64,000 nt of DNA from Adenanthera pavonina (taxonomy: Eukaryota > Streptophyta > Magnoliopsida > Fabales > Fabaceae): positions 33,640,001 to 33,704,000 of the forward strand of contig JAIVEN010000010.1 of NCBI GenBank assembly GCA_026686845.1. Reading direction: 5' to 3'. Positions 35,427 through 47,576 of the stretch are shown piece after piece. Numbering within the stretch: position 1 is the first letter of the stretch; every line of letters starts with the position of its first letter. Position numbers and translations under genes: made by a program. The notes below the pieces were generated by a model. That model saw nothing but the letters and a program-made list of their open reading frames with translations, ran no database searches and was not told the origin of the DNA.

Positions 35427-36149
35427 AAGTTGCAATAAACAGAATGTTAGTACAAATCAATCGGAGTCATGCCTGATGCCACTATCCTTAAGAGCTATTC
35501 CGCCACAAATTGACAAGTCCCTAGGATCAAACGGATTCTTTTTTCCAGAGCAAGGTAGCGGAACAACAGAAAATGAAGAGAAACTCAAGAGTAGAGAAGA
35601 GAAAGCTCCAAAGAATGTCCGAGAGTTGGGTGCACTGAATCCTTTGGCAAGCATTACCTTTTATAGGCAGGGAATCAACTAAACGTTAGTGCTGCAATAA
35701 GGCATAAGTTTCTAAACGTTGGAGACAGCGAATCAAAGCAAATAAAACCTGATACTAAATGAGCAAAATGGTCCCAACATTCGAAAATGAAAGCTTCAAC
35801 ATTTCATAACCGAAAACCATGATAAAGATGGGTTTCCGGTAAGCCACTAAGATGAAACTGAAACTAAAAAAGAAAGGTTTTTTTAGGTAAGCTAATTTTC
35901 TACAAAAATATTTTTTGTGAAAATGTTGCACCACCACATTAATCGTACATGCAATGGGCAAATCATCGGATTATAGCTGATTTGACCCATGTTGACCTAT
36001 TGTTGTGCACGCGAAACCTCTCCTTCTCTTTGCCCTTTTACTTGCTCTAATTTACCTCTTAATATATATATATATATATATTAGGGTTTCCTCCAAATTG
36101 AGCAATGTGGGACTTCTTACTTTAACAGACACCCACACATATTACAACA
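35427..36149 (-). repeat. Copia 5' LTR (right copy)
   Basis: 723 bp. On the minus strand it starts TGTTGTAATATGTGTG. It is followed by the second GTTGT target copy at 36150-36154, then by QOR-3 3' flank ('cccgaaactagtgtgc'). Confidence 0.85.
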
Positions 36150-37947
36150 GTTGTCCCGAAACTAGTGTGCATTTTGTTCAGCTTTTTTACGAGAAACCTA
36201 TAGAAAAAATAAAAAATGCCCAATATACTACAAGTTCAGAAATATTTCCCAATATGTTATAAAAGTTACATCTTGGTGCTTGTATAAAAGTTACATATTG
36301 GCTCTTAAGATACTGTGATGTACTTTTTCATTTTTTTTTTAAATCAATGAGAAGATCTCGATGCCAAAGATCTTATCCTCCCCTCAATAGTACAAGGCTT
36401 AGGTACACTTGACCTCCTATTAACCCTCCATTTATTTTTTTTTTCTTTGTTAATCTTTATTTTTTTAAATTTTTGTTAATTTTCTCCCGCTTTCACAAAC
36501 CACATCAAAATAAATAAATATATAAATTATATAAATAATATATATTACTAAATAATATAAATTAATTATTCGGTAAAGTATATTTTTCATTGTTTCGAAA
36601 ATCATATAAATCTTTTTATATTTTCAAAACAGATATTTTAGTCAAGTTTTTAACATAGAAAATACACTTTTTATTAATTAAAATTTATATTAATATGCTA
36701 AATAACTATAAGAGTAGAATATATTATCCTTCCTTTAATATTATTAAAGTTATATAAATCTTCCTCTATTTTTCAAAACGTATATTTTAGTCAAATTTTT
36801 AATTTCATTAATGATATATATAGGAAAAATAATGGAACGATAAAATAGAAGAATATAAGGGAGAAAAAAATATCACTTAAAAAAATTTTTATTTATAAAA
36901 TAAGAAAACTCTTTTTAAATTATCTTAAATATAAAAGATAAGTCATATTTTCTCCATCATTTTTTTTCTCTCGCTCTCTTGTTTTTTTCTGTTTAGATCA
37001 TTAACAAAATTAAAAATTTGATTAAAATATTTGGCACTGAAATCTTTTCATTGATTTTAAAAAAAAATTAAAAAAGTACATTTCTGTGCCTAACATATGG
37101 ATGACTTAAGCACCAGATGGAATAGGATATTGGGAAATATTTTTGGAGTTGTAGTATATTGGAAAATTTTTTTTTATAGGTTTCCGGTCAAAAAGCCATT
37201 TTATTCATGAAGAAATATTGCGCTGATATTCCTAATTAATTAAAAAAAACAAAGATGTATCTATGTGAACATATATGTGATATATGCGTACTTTTTTTTT
37301 TTAAATTCATGACAATACTTAAGGTACATCAATTTCCTTCTATTCATCCCTACTTTATTTTACTATATCTCTTAATATATCCCAATTCCCAACATTCGTG
37401 TTCATTTGTCTAGTATTTTAAAATATGTTTGGAACTTTTTAGTATGTTTGAAATGCACTAAAATTGTGCAATAACTTAAAAAAAATATAATTTTCATAAA
37501 TTGGTTTAGTGGTAGACAATTTCATAAATTATTATAGATAAGGATTGATGTTTTGTTTGAATTAAAATTACAGTCTTAGTTATGCCTTGAATAAACAAAA
37601 TTATTTTAAGTACTTTTTCAAAGAATATTTACAGCAACTTTTTTTTTTTTAAGAACCAAGGGTTTCCTAGTATGAGGGCCAACTAATTAACTTTATTAAA
37701 AAATTCCTAAGATTAGCTGCTATTATTAAGATAAAAAGAATAAAGCAAGAGAAATGAGACTGCTATTCATTAATAAGTAGACGAATAAGCAATTAGTTGG
37801 TTGATATGGAAACTATATTGATAACAAAATTGATAGTGGTAGAACAAAACCATCAGACAGAGCAATATACTGCAGTCCATATATTACTGCTAACTTTATC
37901 CAGCTTGTCTACTTTTCTCAATTAATAATTAATTAATCTGATGAAGA
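36150..37947. repeat. QOR-B3 spacer and B3-C 3' flank, unit 3 (second Helitron empty site)
   Basis: Continues the QOR-3 3' flank after the copia element and is collinear with 1880-3467 plus 8201-8440. The Helitron target is uninterrupted at 37698-37711 ('aaaaaattcctaag'). No gene is seen. Confidence 0.85.
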
Positions 37948-38732
37948 GAGTCTGACTAAAGCCAAGCACAATTTCTCCTCAACTCGAAATGACCAAATTT
38001 GCACAGCATCTTTCACTTTGAGGCCATTATCTCTCGCCACCTTTGTCCAAGTTGATCTCAGAACGTAGAAGAGCTCTTCGTCAAATCCCATTTTCCCAAC
38101 ACAATGCTTCTTGTTCGGAGCGAGGGCTCTATCAACACAACATCGAGGGCATCATTCTTCATCACTAATTCCGATTCTCGCAGGAACTGGGGATTCTTTA
38201 TCTGAATTAATGGAAGGGAAAGCCGATTTTGATGTGATTTCAGGTCTGTCGCATACAACCTCTTTTGAATTACCAACATGAGTTCTGACCCACGCATCTC
38301 CTCAATCTTCCTCTTGAATTCGTCCGGCAAATCTGGAGGCGGGTTTGGACCAACATGAAGCAATTGTTGCTTCTTCTTCTTCTTCTTCTTCTCATTCAAC
38401 TTTGGATTTCCTTTCTTCATCCTCAATGACGATGACTTTCCCGAATTACGATCTTGCGAATTTAAGAAATTACCTGGGGAGAGCTTTTCATTGAGAGCTT
38501 GATCAAGATCGGAGACAGTATCATACTTTCGCTTCAAACTCGTGGCCTTTTCTTGTTTAGGATTGGAGGGTTCCTTGATATTCTTGGGAATACTTTCTCC
38601 TCGAGAATCTGATGTTTCTTGATGGAATTTGAGAGAGGCTACTCGTGCGACTTCCAATAATGCTTCGAAAGGAGTGCAATTTGGGATGATGGGTACATCC
38701 TTGAAGTCGTCCATAGTCAAGAACGATGACAT
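37948..38732 (-). pseudogene. B3-C: frameshifted B3 domain gene
   Basis: A paralogue of B3-A and B3-B starting MSSFLTMDDFKDVP at 38732. One base is missing near 38068 ('gtagaagagc' where A and B have 'gtaggaagagc'). The frame leaves the B3 core right after DLTKSSS and stops at 38058 (224 aa). The last ~38 residues of the domain (WTKVARDNGL... to the C-terminus) are still present as DNA down to 37957 but out of frame. The lysine run has seven residues. The TATA-like box is kept (38970-38979). The truncation removes part of the DNA-binding fold, so it is probably non-functional. Confidence 0.8.
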
Positions 38733-39172
38733 CGTAGAACGCCTCGTGTTGGTTGAGGAGCACGAAAGTGATGGGGTAGGAGGAGTAGATCAGCGTCCTT
38801 CAACGCCGCCTGGTGTGGTCGAGCAGCCCGGGGCAGCTGTCCAAGCACCGGAGGTTCACCTAGAGTCGGCTCCACCAGTTATTCCGGAATTAGAAAGCCC
38901 CCTGCTCTCTGAGGAAGCACGAAGAAGCGACGTGCTGTTAGAAACAATTAAGGGCATTATGATGTACTCTTTATATAATATAATACCTTTCCTTTTTGAA
39001 TTAGGAAAAGGAAGATTTCTACGATAATTTTACTCTGTCTGTTTTTTTTTAAATTACTAATAATTTTATCTTAAGTTTATCTTCAGTTTTAATTGATTTA
39101 GTTGGTTTTTTTTCAAATATCTTCTCTTTGTGATCAAAGGGTTAATCTCTAGTTATATCTTCATTTTCCTCG
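38733..39172 (-). promoter_or_regulatory. 5' region of B3-C with TATA-like box, truncated at 39172
   Basis: GC-richer leader and TATA-like box at 38970-38979, as in B3-A. The unit 3 sequence continues as in B3-B only to about 39172 ('agttatatcttcattttcctcg') and then joins QOR exon 2 directly, so the AT-rich spacer is missing. Confidence 0.5.
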
Positions 39173-42100
39173 ATATGATGAAGTTCCAATACCCACTCCA
39201 AACAAAGGTGAGGTTTTGAGCAAAATGGAAGCATCTAGCATAAATCCATTTGATTGGAAAGTTCAGAAAGGCATGTTGCGGCCACTTTTACCTCGCCGAT
39301 TTCCCCACATACCCGCTACTTTCCTTTTTCATTTCTATGACATTGGTTCATAAAAAAGAAACTTTGGTGTATATACTTAAATATATACTAATTTACTTTC
39401 TGTAATCTTGATACAAAGCTTTTCTTGTAGTATTTTCGATAAGTTGTCTTTTATATGGAACTAATGAATACCTCTATGTCTGCTTAAGTATATGAAATTT
39501 GTATGTGATGACATATTTCACTTTTAAGTGACATTTGTCTCTGCATTGTCCATTCTTTTCTCTTGGATGCCACGACTAATTCATGCCCATGTACTGAATT
39601 TTGTTCTGTTTTAAATAGCATCTATTACATCATCAATGACCTATCTGCATTCATGTCTAAATTATTTAAGTTCTGTAAAATGCAACTGAAAGGATGTTCA
39701 TCTTGGTGTAGTAGTTTCCCTAGCTGAGATACATTTCTCAATCATTACGAGGCTGTATAATTGTTCAAAAGTTCATTAGAATATCTGGAATTAAGAGTAC
39801 CTAATAATTATATCATTTACGTAATACAATTGTTAAATTTCATATCAAATTTGGCATCCAGATCTTCGGATATGTGAAACTAATTTTAGTTCTAGTGTGA
39901 TTGATCAATTAAACTTACCATATGGTTTATAAATTTAATTTAATTTATGTACTTTAAATCTTGGCAAACCAATGCACTGAAGATACTCCATGCTGTAACA
40001 GGAGTTGATGTAGCTGGAGAGGTCATTGAGGTTGGTTCAGGTGTTCAGAAATTCAAGCCTGGGGACAAAGTTGTATCTGTGGTTAATGCTGCAGTAAGTT
40101 GTCTTACGCATATTTTTATTTTTATTCGTCCCTGTTCATTTAAGTTTAGCACAACTAATATCTGCACTGCCTCTTCCAGTAATAGATTCAATTGTTGATG
40201 GAAATCTCTACCATTACTAAGTAAATACTGAGGCATTTTTAGATTTTCCTCTTCCTGTCACAATATTCTTAGATTGTCGTACATTTTTATTGCTTCTATT
40301 AGATAGATAACATGTACTTGGAGGTAAATTCAGTTGCTATGGTTTTTTGTTTGTAGTACTTCAAAACAGAGATTGCCACTGCCTTTTTGTGTAAGTTTAA
40401 GTGAACTTCTTTTTCTCATAAATTCCTGCCATCTTTTCTGTTATTTGAGATGATTTATATATTGCTTTTTATCTTGTTTGTTTCCCATATCTGATCATGG
40501 ACTGCATATCCAGGTTATGTTAAATACTCTTGGTTCACACTACCATTTTCATTGTTTTTTAGTATAGCTGATTTTGTTTTGTTCAGAAAACCACCTTGTT
40601 AGAATTATGAATAAAAATCATTCGTGGGCATGCAGCTAACAACTTGAGATTTTTGGATAAGTGGTTCCCCCTCTTGCATCAAAGCTTCCTCAAAATAAAA
40701 TAAAATTTTAGCATAAGGCAGTGATGTGCATATTCTTTGCCTTAGCTTTAAGTCTAAGGGCCTTTTTTGCATAAGTGATGTGTTAGAGATAGAAGTAACT
40801 CAGAGAAAGTGCAATGGAAGATTAACAGTTAATTTCAATTCAATATACTCGATGATATTAGAGTTTCTTAAGGATAACAGAGTGGAATCTAGATGTTTTG
40901 GGAGACATTAGAATTTGAAAAAAAAAAATAATACAAGTATTTTTCTTTTTTTAAATCAGTTAGAGGTGGAGGTTCTTTCTTTAGGGCATAAGGCTAGTTA
41001 ATCTAATTTGAGGAATGAGTTTGAACATCGAAGAGATCCTGTCCTACTTGCCTGAGGAACTACCTGCAGGCAGAAATCTTTGAAGTTGACAATAGCATTT
41101 GTAGAAAATAAGTCATCAAAAAGTTGTATAATATTCAATCTGATGTATTTATTTATGCAAGAAAAATTATGTGGTCATGTGCTGTCTTTGATGTATTATT
41201 GGTGTGGAAAATGTTATGGGATAAGCTTGTGCTTGTCAGTCTATTGACTGTTCTTTGGACTTTTGCTCTTGGCTTATTGAAGGAATTTGATAAAGATTCG
41301 TCAGTTTTGTATCCGAGCCGTTTTTGCTCATTGCCTCTCTCTTTCTCTTTGCATAGATAACATGTCCTCCTCCATGGTTGTATTTTTCTCCTTTTTGTTT
41401 GATAATTTTTTTGTTATAAAATGATACTTTCGACATATACAAGGCAGGAAAAAAAAATCTTTTATTTTCCCATTTCTATATTGTTTTTCTGCCTGCAACC
41501 TACTTCTTTCTCTTTCTCTATTCTTATGATTGACCTAGAAAACACCTGCATGTTTTGTGTTAAAGATATCTTATCCCTGTATTCAGCTAGACTAAGCTTG
41601 ATGAACTGACATAACCATGATGTGGGTATACCAGTTGGCTAACAACTTGGATGAGATAATACTTCTAAATTTTCTGAATAATTAGCTCTTTCTATTGCTT
41701 GACCATGGTTTTTTATAGCTTACAACCCCATTTAAGTACTCCAAATATGAACTTAGTATCAATTCCCTGATACGAAGATTTTTTGTATCACATCTGTACT
41801 TGGAAGTTTAATTTTGTTTCAACTCCACTAAATATTTGCTCCTCAAAGTATTGCACTTTGAAGGGATGAAATTGGAACAAAATTAGACTTTCAATTACCA
41901 AAGTGATACTAAAAATCTTCAAGAGAACTAATTAAAGTAGGGTTATCTTTGGATGAAGATAGGATTTAACTCTTGTATATATCATGTCAATATTAAGCAT
42001 TCCCTTCAAATTAGACGATTTATCTTACATCTCTTGAAATTTAATTGTGTGATAGAATGGAGGTGCACTAGCCGAATTTACTGTTGTTAATGAGAGTGTC

Positions 42101-42746
42101 ACTACCCCAAGGCTGCCTGAAATCTCAGCATCAGAATTTGCTGGCTTGCCTGTTGCTGGTCTCACAGCTCACCAGGCGATCACCCAGTCTGCAGGGATCA
42201 AACTTGATGGAAGCGGTGAACGGAAAAATGTCTTGATTACTGCTGCATCTGGTGGTGTGGGTCATTATGCAGTTCAACTGGCAAAGCTGGGAAACACTCA
42301 TGTGACAGCCACCTGTGGAGCTCGCAACATCGAATTGGTCAAAAGCTTAGGGGCCGACGAAGTCATCCACTATAAGACCCCAGATGGTGCTGCTTTGAAG
42401 AGTCCATCAGGTAAGAAATATGATGTCGTGATCCACTGCACAATGGGGATTCCTTGGTCTACTTTTGAGCCTAACCTGAGCACTACTGGAAAGGTTGTAG
42501 ATGTAACTCCCAGTGCTAGTGCATTGATGACTTTTGCTCTCAAAAAACTTACCTTCTCCAAAAAGCAACTAGTGCCTCTACTTTTGGCTCCAAAAGGTGA
42601 GAATCTTTCAGTATCTGATTGATTTGGTCAAGAAGGGGAAGCTTAAGACTGTAATAGATTCCAAAAATTCTCTGACAAAGGTTGAAGAGACTTGGGCTAG
42701 GAGTATTGAAGGTCATGCTACTGGGACGATCATTGTGGAGCCATAG
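39173..42746 (+). pseudogene. QOR-4: quinone oxidoreductase lacking exon 1, frameshifted
   Basis: Exon 2 (about 39173-39313) encodes DEVPIPTPNKGEVLSKMEAS and NPFDWKVQKGMLRPLLP. Exon 3 (40002-40093) encodes GVDVAGEVIEVGSGVQKFK. Exon 4 (42056-42746) contains an intact AASGGVGHYAVQLAK. Faults: exon 1, its intron and the promoter are missing because the B3-C upstream region joins exon 2 at about 39172; no GT donor follows exon 2 at the expected place; and exon 4 has one extra T at about 42609 ('aatctttcag' against 'aatcttcag' in QOR-1) that gives a stop at 42620-42622 and loses the last ~38 residues. It is useful as a template for the exon layout of the family. Confidence 0.85.
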
Positions 42747-43224
42747 ATATACATAATGGTACAAAATCTTTGTTTATTATTATTATGTGATTGTTGTAAC
42801 TAGATCTCATGTGATTTTAAGTGTCTTTAAATATTACAATAATTTGTATGTTTCAATTTACTGAAGAAAACCTTTGGGTGGGGTTTCTTGTGTAGTCCTT
42901 AAACTAGTGTGCATCTTGTTCATGAACAAATATTCCTTTATAAAGAACTGATATTCCAAAAAAAAAATGTGTCCATATGACATATATGTTTGATACATGC
43001 ATACTTTTTTTTTAATTTTGTGACGCTACTTACGGATAATATCGAATTCCTTTTATTCAATCCAACTTTATTTTATTACTTGTAATATATCCCGATTCCC
43101 AACATACATGTTCATTTGTCTAATGTTTTGAAGTATTTTTGGAGCTCTTTAGTATGCTTGAAATGCACTAAAATGGTGCAATAACTTTTTTTTTCAAAAA
43201 ATTTACTGTGACTTTCTTACAAAA
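42747..43224. repeat. QOR-4 3' flank (shortened spacer, unit 4)
   Basis: Recognisable pieces of the QOR-B3 spacer ('atatatcccgattcccaac', 'gcactaaaatggtgcaata') but much shorter than in units 1 and 3, with more substitutions. No gene is seen. Confidence 0.7.
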
Positions 43225-44010
43225 GCTTTTTAAGATTAGTTGCTATTAAGACAAGAAGAATAAAGCAAGAGATAAGAGAATGCTATTCATTGATAAGTGG
43301 ACCGATAAGCAACTAGTTGTTGCTTGATATGGAAACTACATTGATAACTAGCTAGACTGATTTAGTCATCTTATTCTAATTCAAGGTGTCTTCCATTAAC
43401 AAAATTGATATAACAAAACTATATATCCAAAAAAAAAGAACTTTATTTTGTCTATTTTTCTTAAATAAGAATTAATTAACTTGATTAAGGGCGCTAACTA
43501 AAGCCAAGTGCAATTTCACTTGAACTTGAAGAGCACAAAGCAATTTCACACTCAAGTGCCTTCGCTGGATCAAGAAACCATAAAGTTGGGTATTATGATG
43601 TTTTCTTTATAGAATATATAATATAATAGTTTCACCAATTTATGCCTCAACCACCCGAATTAGAGACTGAGAGAGCAAGGAAATAAAGGGGGTTTGGCTG
43701 GAAAATCTCCTCCCACGTCAGTGCTGTTGAAGTGGGCCCCTGGAAGCACACTAAATACTTGAAAACTCAAAAAAAATTCCCTTTTTGGATGAGGTAGTAA
43801 ACTTTCCTTTTTGAAATAGGAAAAGGAATGACACAATGTGAGTGTAAATATATACAACTTTTTTCCTTTACTCCTTTTTATTTAAAAAAATTAATAATAA
43901 TTTGATCTTAATTTTATTTTCATTTTAATTAATTTAGTTGGTTTTTTTCAAATGGCTTCTCATTGTGATAAAATGTTTTAGAGTTAATCTCTTTGGTTAT
44001 ATATTATTGG
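43225..44010 (-). pseudogene. B3-D: relic with the B3 coding core deleted
   Basis: The 3' flank ('agttgctattaagac', 'gaataaagcaagag'), the end of the B3 gene ('actaaagccaag', near 43497), the promoter-like stretch ('gggtattatgatg', near 43590) and the far upstream flank ('aatttagttggttttttt') occur in the same order as in B3-A. About 750 bp of coding sequence between them is gone. It marks a fourth QOR-B3 unit, the most decayed. Confidence 0.7.
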
Positions 44011-45032
44011 CCGAAAAAATAAATCTTTGGTTATATATAATTAAAATAACGTGTGATGTGGCAAGTAACATGACACACGGCTGCCAACGAAATCAATAAC
44101 AGTGCGACTAAGCAATTAAATAGTAATTGGGAAAGTGAGAGTTACTGTGGAAGAGAAAATTTTGGTAAGGGCCACAAAATTTTTAAAATTACCCAAAAGG
44201 ACCAAAGTTTTAGCAGGGACAAAAATAAATTGGACTAGACGAAAATGTCTCTCCATGTTGTTTTCCCTCCCCCCCTCTATTTAAGTTCATCATTATTGAA
44301 AAACTTAAAATTAGGTTAAAAAATATTTCATAAATTACTAAAACATAACATATAGCCTACTTAAAAATGAGTTATTTTCAAGTGAATTATAAAATATTTT
44401 TTAACTTAGTAATTCAATTTTTTTAGTTAAAAAATTGGAAACTAGTTTTTATAAATAAGTTGTCATATATTTTCAACTTAACTTCCAATTTTTAGTAGTC
44501 GTGTGATTAGGTGGGAGCATTTTTATCCAGCCAAATGTTTTATTTACCTTCAAGGGCTTCTTTTATTTTTTTGGAGAAATTTTGGGGTCTTGATTTGTCA
44601 TTTCCAATCTTTCATGGTAATTAAATGTTATTTTCCTGAAAAATAATATGTATGCCCCGTACCAAAAAAACTTCAGTGAAGAAAACCTTCGTGTGATAAC
44701 AAAATTTTTAACTTGTAAACTTTATGACTTATTCCTTATCCTCTATTATTCAAGATTTAAAATATAACAATTTAACTTATTTTAAATGGAATAAGTTGGT
44801 CACCTATATATATATATCACCTATCTTCTCTTTAAAATTAAATAAAATGTCCTTGTATCTGTGTGTGTATTTTCATATAAGAGAAAATCTAATTCATTTA
44901 AAGGAAAATGATTTCTTTATTAATCTATTGTAACAATGCATGGCTGAGAAAGAAAGGATGATGCTGCTTGTGCCTGATCAAATCCACATTGAGGAGATTT
45001 TAAATTATATTCCCAAGTAGGAAGGTAGAATT
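44011..45032. other. AT-rich intergenic DNA, nothing recognised
   Basis: No supported coding frame, RNA gene or transposon. It ends in GTAGAATT (45025-45032), the left target copy of the hAT element. Confidence 0.5.
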
Positions 45033-45411
45033 CAGGGGCGAACGCAGAATGTTAACTTTGGGGGGGCCAAATTATTTTTTTATAGATAAGAAATATTATT
45101 AAAAATAATTAGAATATATAAAAATCATATTTTTAATACATTTTTACATATAATATTATATATTGACAATTTAAAAAATATTATGATAGATTTTTAAATT
45201 TTATACTTCATTTAATATGATAAGTGTATAGTATATATAAATATATGTTTATATATTTATATATTATGCAAATACAAAAATATTAGGGGTCAAATTATAA
45301 ATATATGTATATTTAGGAATAATTATATAAAAAAATTAAATAAAATATATTAAATGGGGGAGGGGTGAGGGGGGCCACAGCCCCCCAAGACTCAACGTGT
45401 GTCCGCCCCTG
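45033..45411. mobile_element. hAT-type MITE, 379 bp
   Basis: Flanked by a perfect 8-bp duplication GTAGAATT (45025-45032 and 45412-45419). Terminal inverted repeats are CAGGGGCGAAC at the left and CAGGGGCGGAC (reverse strand) at the right, with G/C-run subterminal inverted sequence ('gggggggcc' / 'ggggggcca'). An 8-bp duplication and CAGGGGCG termini are typical of hAT elements. The interior is AT-rich and non-coding, so it is non-autonomous. Confidence 0.88.
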
Positions 45412-47498
45412 GTAGAATTTGCTGCATAATCATAATTGAATATGATAATCTACACAATTATAAGAAACATACAAATGGAAACATAATTGGAACTCATATT
45501 CTACATACACAAATCATATCATATATATGAAGGAAGTATTAGAAGACTGCTAACCAAATAAAATCAAACAACAAGAAATCGGAAATTCAACTTACCAATT
45601 GATAATTGTGTACTATCAACAAAGGCAAGGTTATGAGGATCAATGTAAATATCAGCAATGGTGATTCTACTGGAATAAATACAACTTAAATAGAAAACTA
45701 TAGAGTGTTAATTTTGGAAAAAAAACATATATAATGAATTTTTATTATGGAATATCAATCAACAATAATTCAATTGACAATAATTAAGGAGTAGATCAAC
45801 ACTAAAAAGAAACTCTTTAATACTAATTAGTCATAATAATTAGACAAATACATGAATTAACAATTAATTTCAATTATGTCGGATTACTATTTTGTTAATG
45901 CATGGTTTTACAAATTATACCACCCACTAATCATGAATTGGAGGAAGAAAAAATTATTTAGATATAATAAATGCATTTAAATCAATATTATAAATAATTA
46001 AATTGATAACACATGATTAGATATATGATAATACATGATAAGATGTTGGAGGAAAAAAAAAAGATATATGATTTTCCTACTCATAGAGATCCCACTAATC
46101 ACGGTTTGGAATCAGTTAAATAATTATTTACACATAATTAATGCAGATCAATTAATATTATAAATAAACAAAATTTAAAGATTTTTCATTTCAGAATAAT
46201 TACAAAATTAAAAGAAATTATTAATATTAAGCAATAATTAAAACAATATGATTTTACTACTAATATATCCCACTAATCATGTAATGGAATCAATAAATAA
46301 TTCTGAGAGATACTAAATGTAGATCAATTAAGATTATAAACAAATGAAAATAAAATCAAGTATGCATAAGACAAAAACTAAAAATGTAATAATTAGGTTT
46401 AATTTCAATTCATATTAATCATGAACAAAAAAAAAAGATAAATGACAGTTTCAAATATATCCAAATACTATCAACCATTTTCCAGACTCAGCAATAGTTC
46501 AATAATAAATGCAATTATATTACCATTAATTGGAACCAGTTCTTCATTTTTTTTCATTATACTATTAAAATACACATAAACTGCCACATCATCATTCCAT
46601 CATAACATTTCCTTTTCAGAAATCTCTACTGACATGGTGTTTTAGAATTTCTCAAATTTCACATACTTTTATATATATATATATATATATAATAGATTCT
46701 GATCTTTTTTATTAGTCACATTCTAAAAACTTTTTATGATTCCAAATATAAGTCACATTTTATGAGTTTTTAGAATATTAATTACTTTGCTTTCAAAAAT
46801 ACCCTTATTTAATCATGAGGGAGAATATGAATTATTTAAATTTGTGGTATTCATTAGAGAGTAAAGATGAAAAACACATTAATTTTAAGATAATTTTAAT
46901 AATATAACAAACTTTTTTTGGTTTTGATGGAGTAATTAAAAGTATATTAAAGATCGGAGGGAGTATCATAATATAAAAATTAGAATTATAACTACCATAA
47001 ATATGAATAACAGTCTAATATTTAAAATATACATATTTGTAAATTAAATTGAGATTTTTTAAATTCATTCTGTCTTAAATTTCGGACAATTAAGATTACA
47101 TGATACTATATTGACAATTACACAGAAACGGACAATTGATGGGAAAATACCGTGAGCTCAAAATGGGGTTGAAAATCATATGACGTAAAAAGATAACAGC
47201 AACCTTTCAAATAATTAAAATAAATTATAGGGATATCTATTTTTATTCAAAACCAATAATAATAATAATAATTTCTGTTATATATGTTATTAATATGATT
47301 TACAAAAGTCAGCCATTACTTCAATTAAAATGAGGGTTGTCAGTACAAGATTTGTCATATTATTAATTATTAATTATTAATTCACACCCAATTATACACA
47401 TTAGGTGCCACTTCGCAAGATAATATTCACTCTTCCCTTGGCATAACTTCTTGTTGACGTGTCATCACAAATTTTCTCCAATCACACTTATTTTTATA
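45412..47498. other. AT-rich intergenic DNA
   Basis: Mostly featureless. It includes an exon-like island (45596-45669, listed separately), an (AT)n tract near 46671-46690 and a possible Stowaway-like end 'atcggagggagta' near 46953-46965 without a convincing partner end. Confidence 0.5.
45596..45669 (-). pseudogene. Orphan exon-like island
   Basis: A 74-bp minus-strand stretch bounded by a good acceptor (ttattccag|TAG) and donor (CAATTG|gtaagt). One open frame reads RITIADIYIDPHNLAFVDST. It looks like an isolated internal exon of a protein gene. I do not recognise the protein and see no neighbouring exons. Confidence 0.3.
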
Positions 47499-47576
47499 TA
47501 TATAATAGATTCCAATTACTGCATTTATATCTAATGGTATATAATAGATTCCAATTACTGCATTTATATCTAATGG
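47499..47576. repeat. 39-bp perfect tandem duplication
   Basis: Two exact 39-bp copies (47499-47537 and 47538-47576) starting 'tatataatagattcc' and ending 'atctaatgg'. The function is unknown; it is probably replication slippage. Confidence 0.9.

Larger units (their letters stand above)
17944..36149 (-). mobile_element. Ty1-copia retrotransposon, interrupted by a nested gypsy element
   Basis: LTRs at 17944-18678 and 35427-36149 are flanked by the perfect 5-bp duplication GTTGT (17939-17943 and 36150-36154). Unit 1 shows the empty site near 1880 ('gtgtagttgtcccg'). Without the nested gypsy element the copia element is about 5.9 kb. On the minus strand the order is 5' LTR (right), gag, protease, integrase, reverse transcriptase, RNase H, polypurine tract, 3' LTR (left). 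Integrase before reverse transcriptase is the copia order. Many stops, frameshifts and a mutated protease site show it is dead. Confidence 0.9.

Noticed and set aside
46690..46970. Stowaway-like MITE suggested by 'atcggagggagta'
   Set aside because: The matching left inverted repeat and TA duplication could not be shown.
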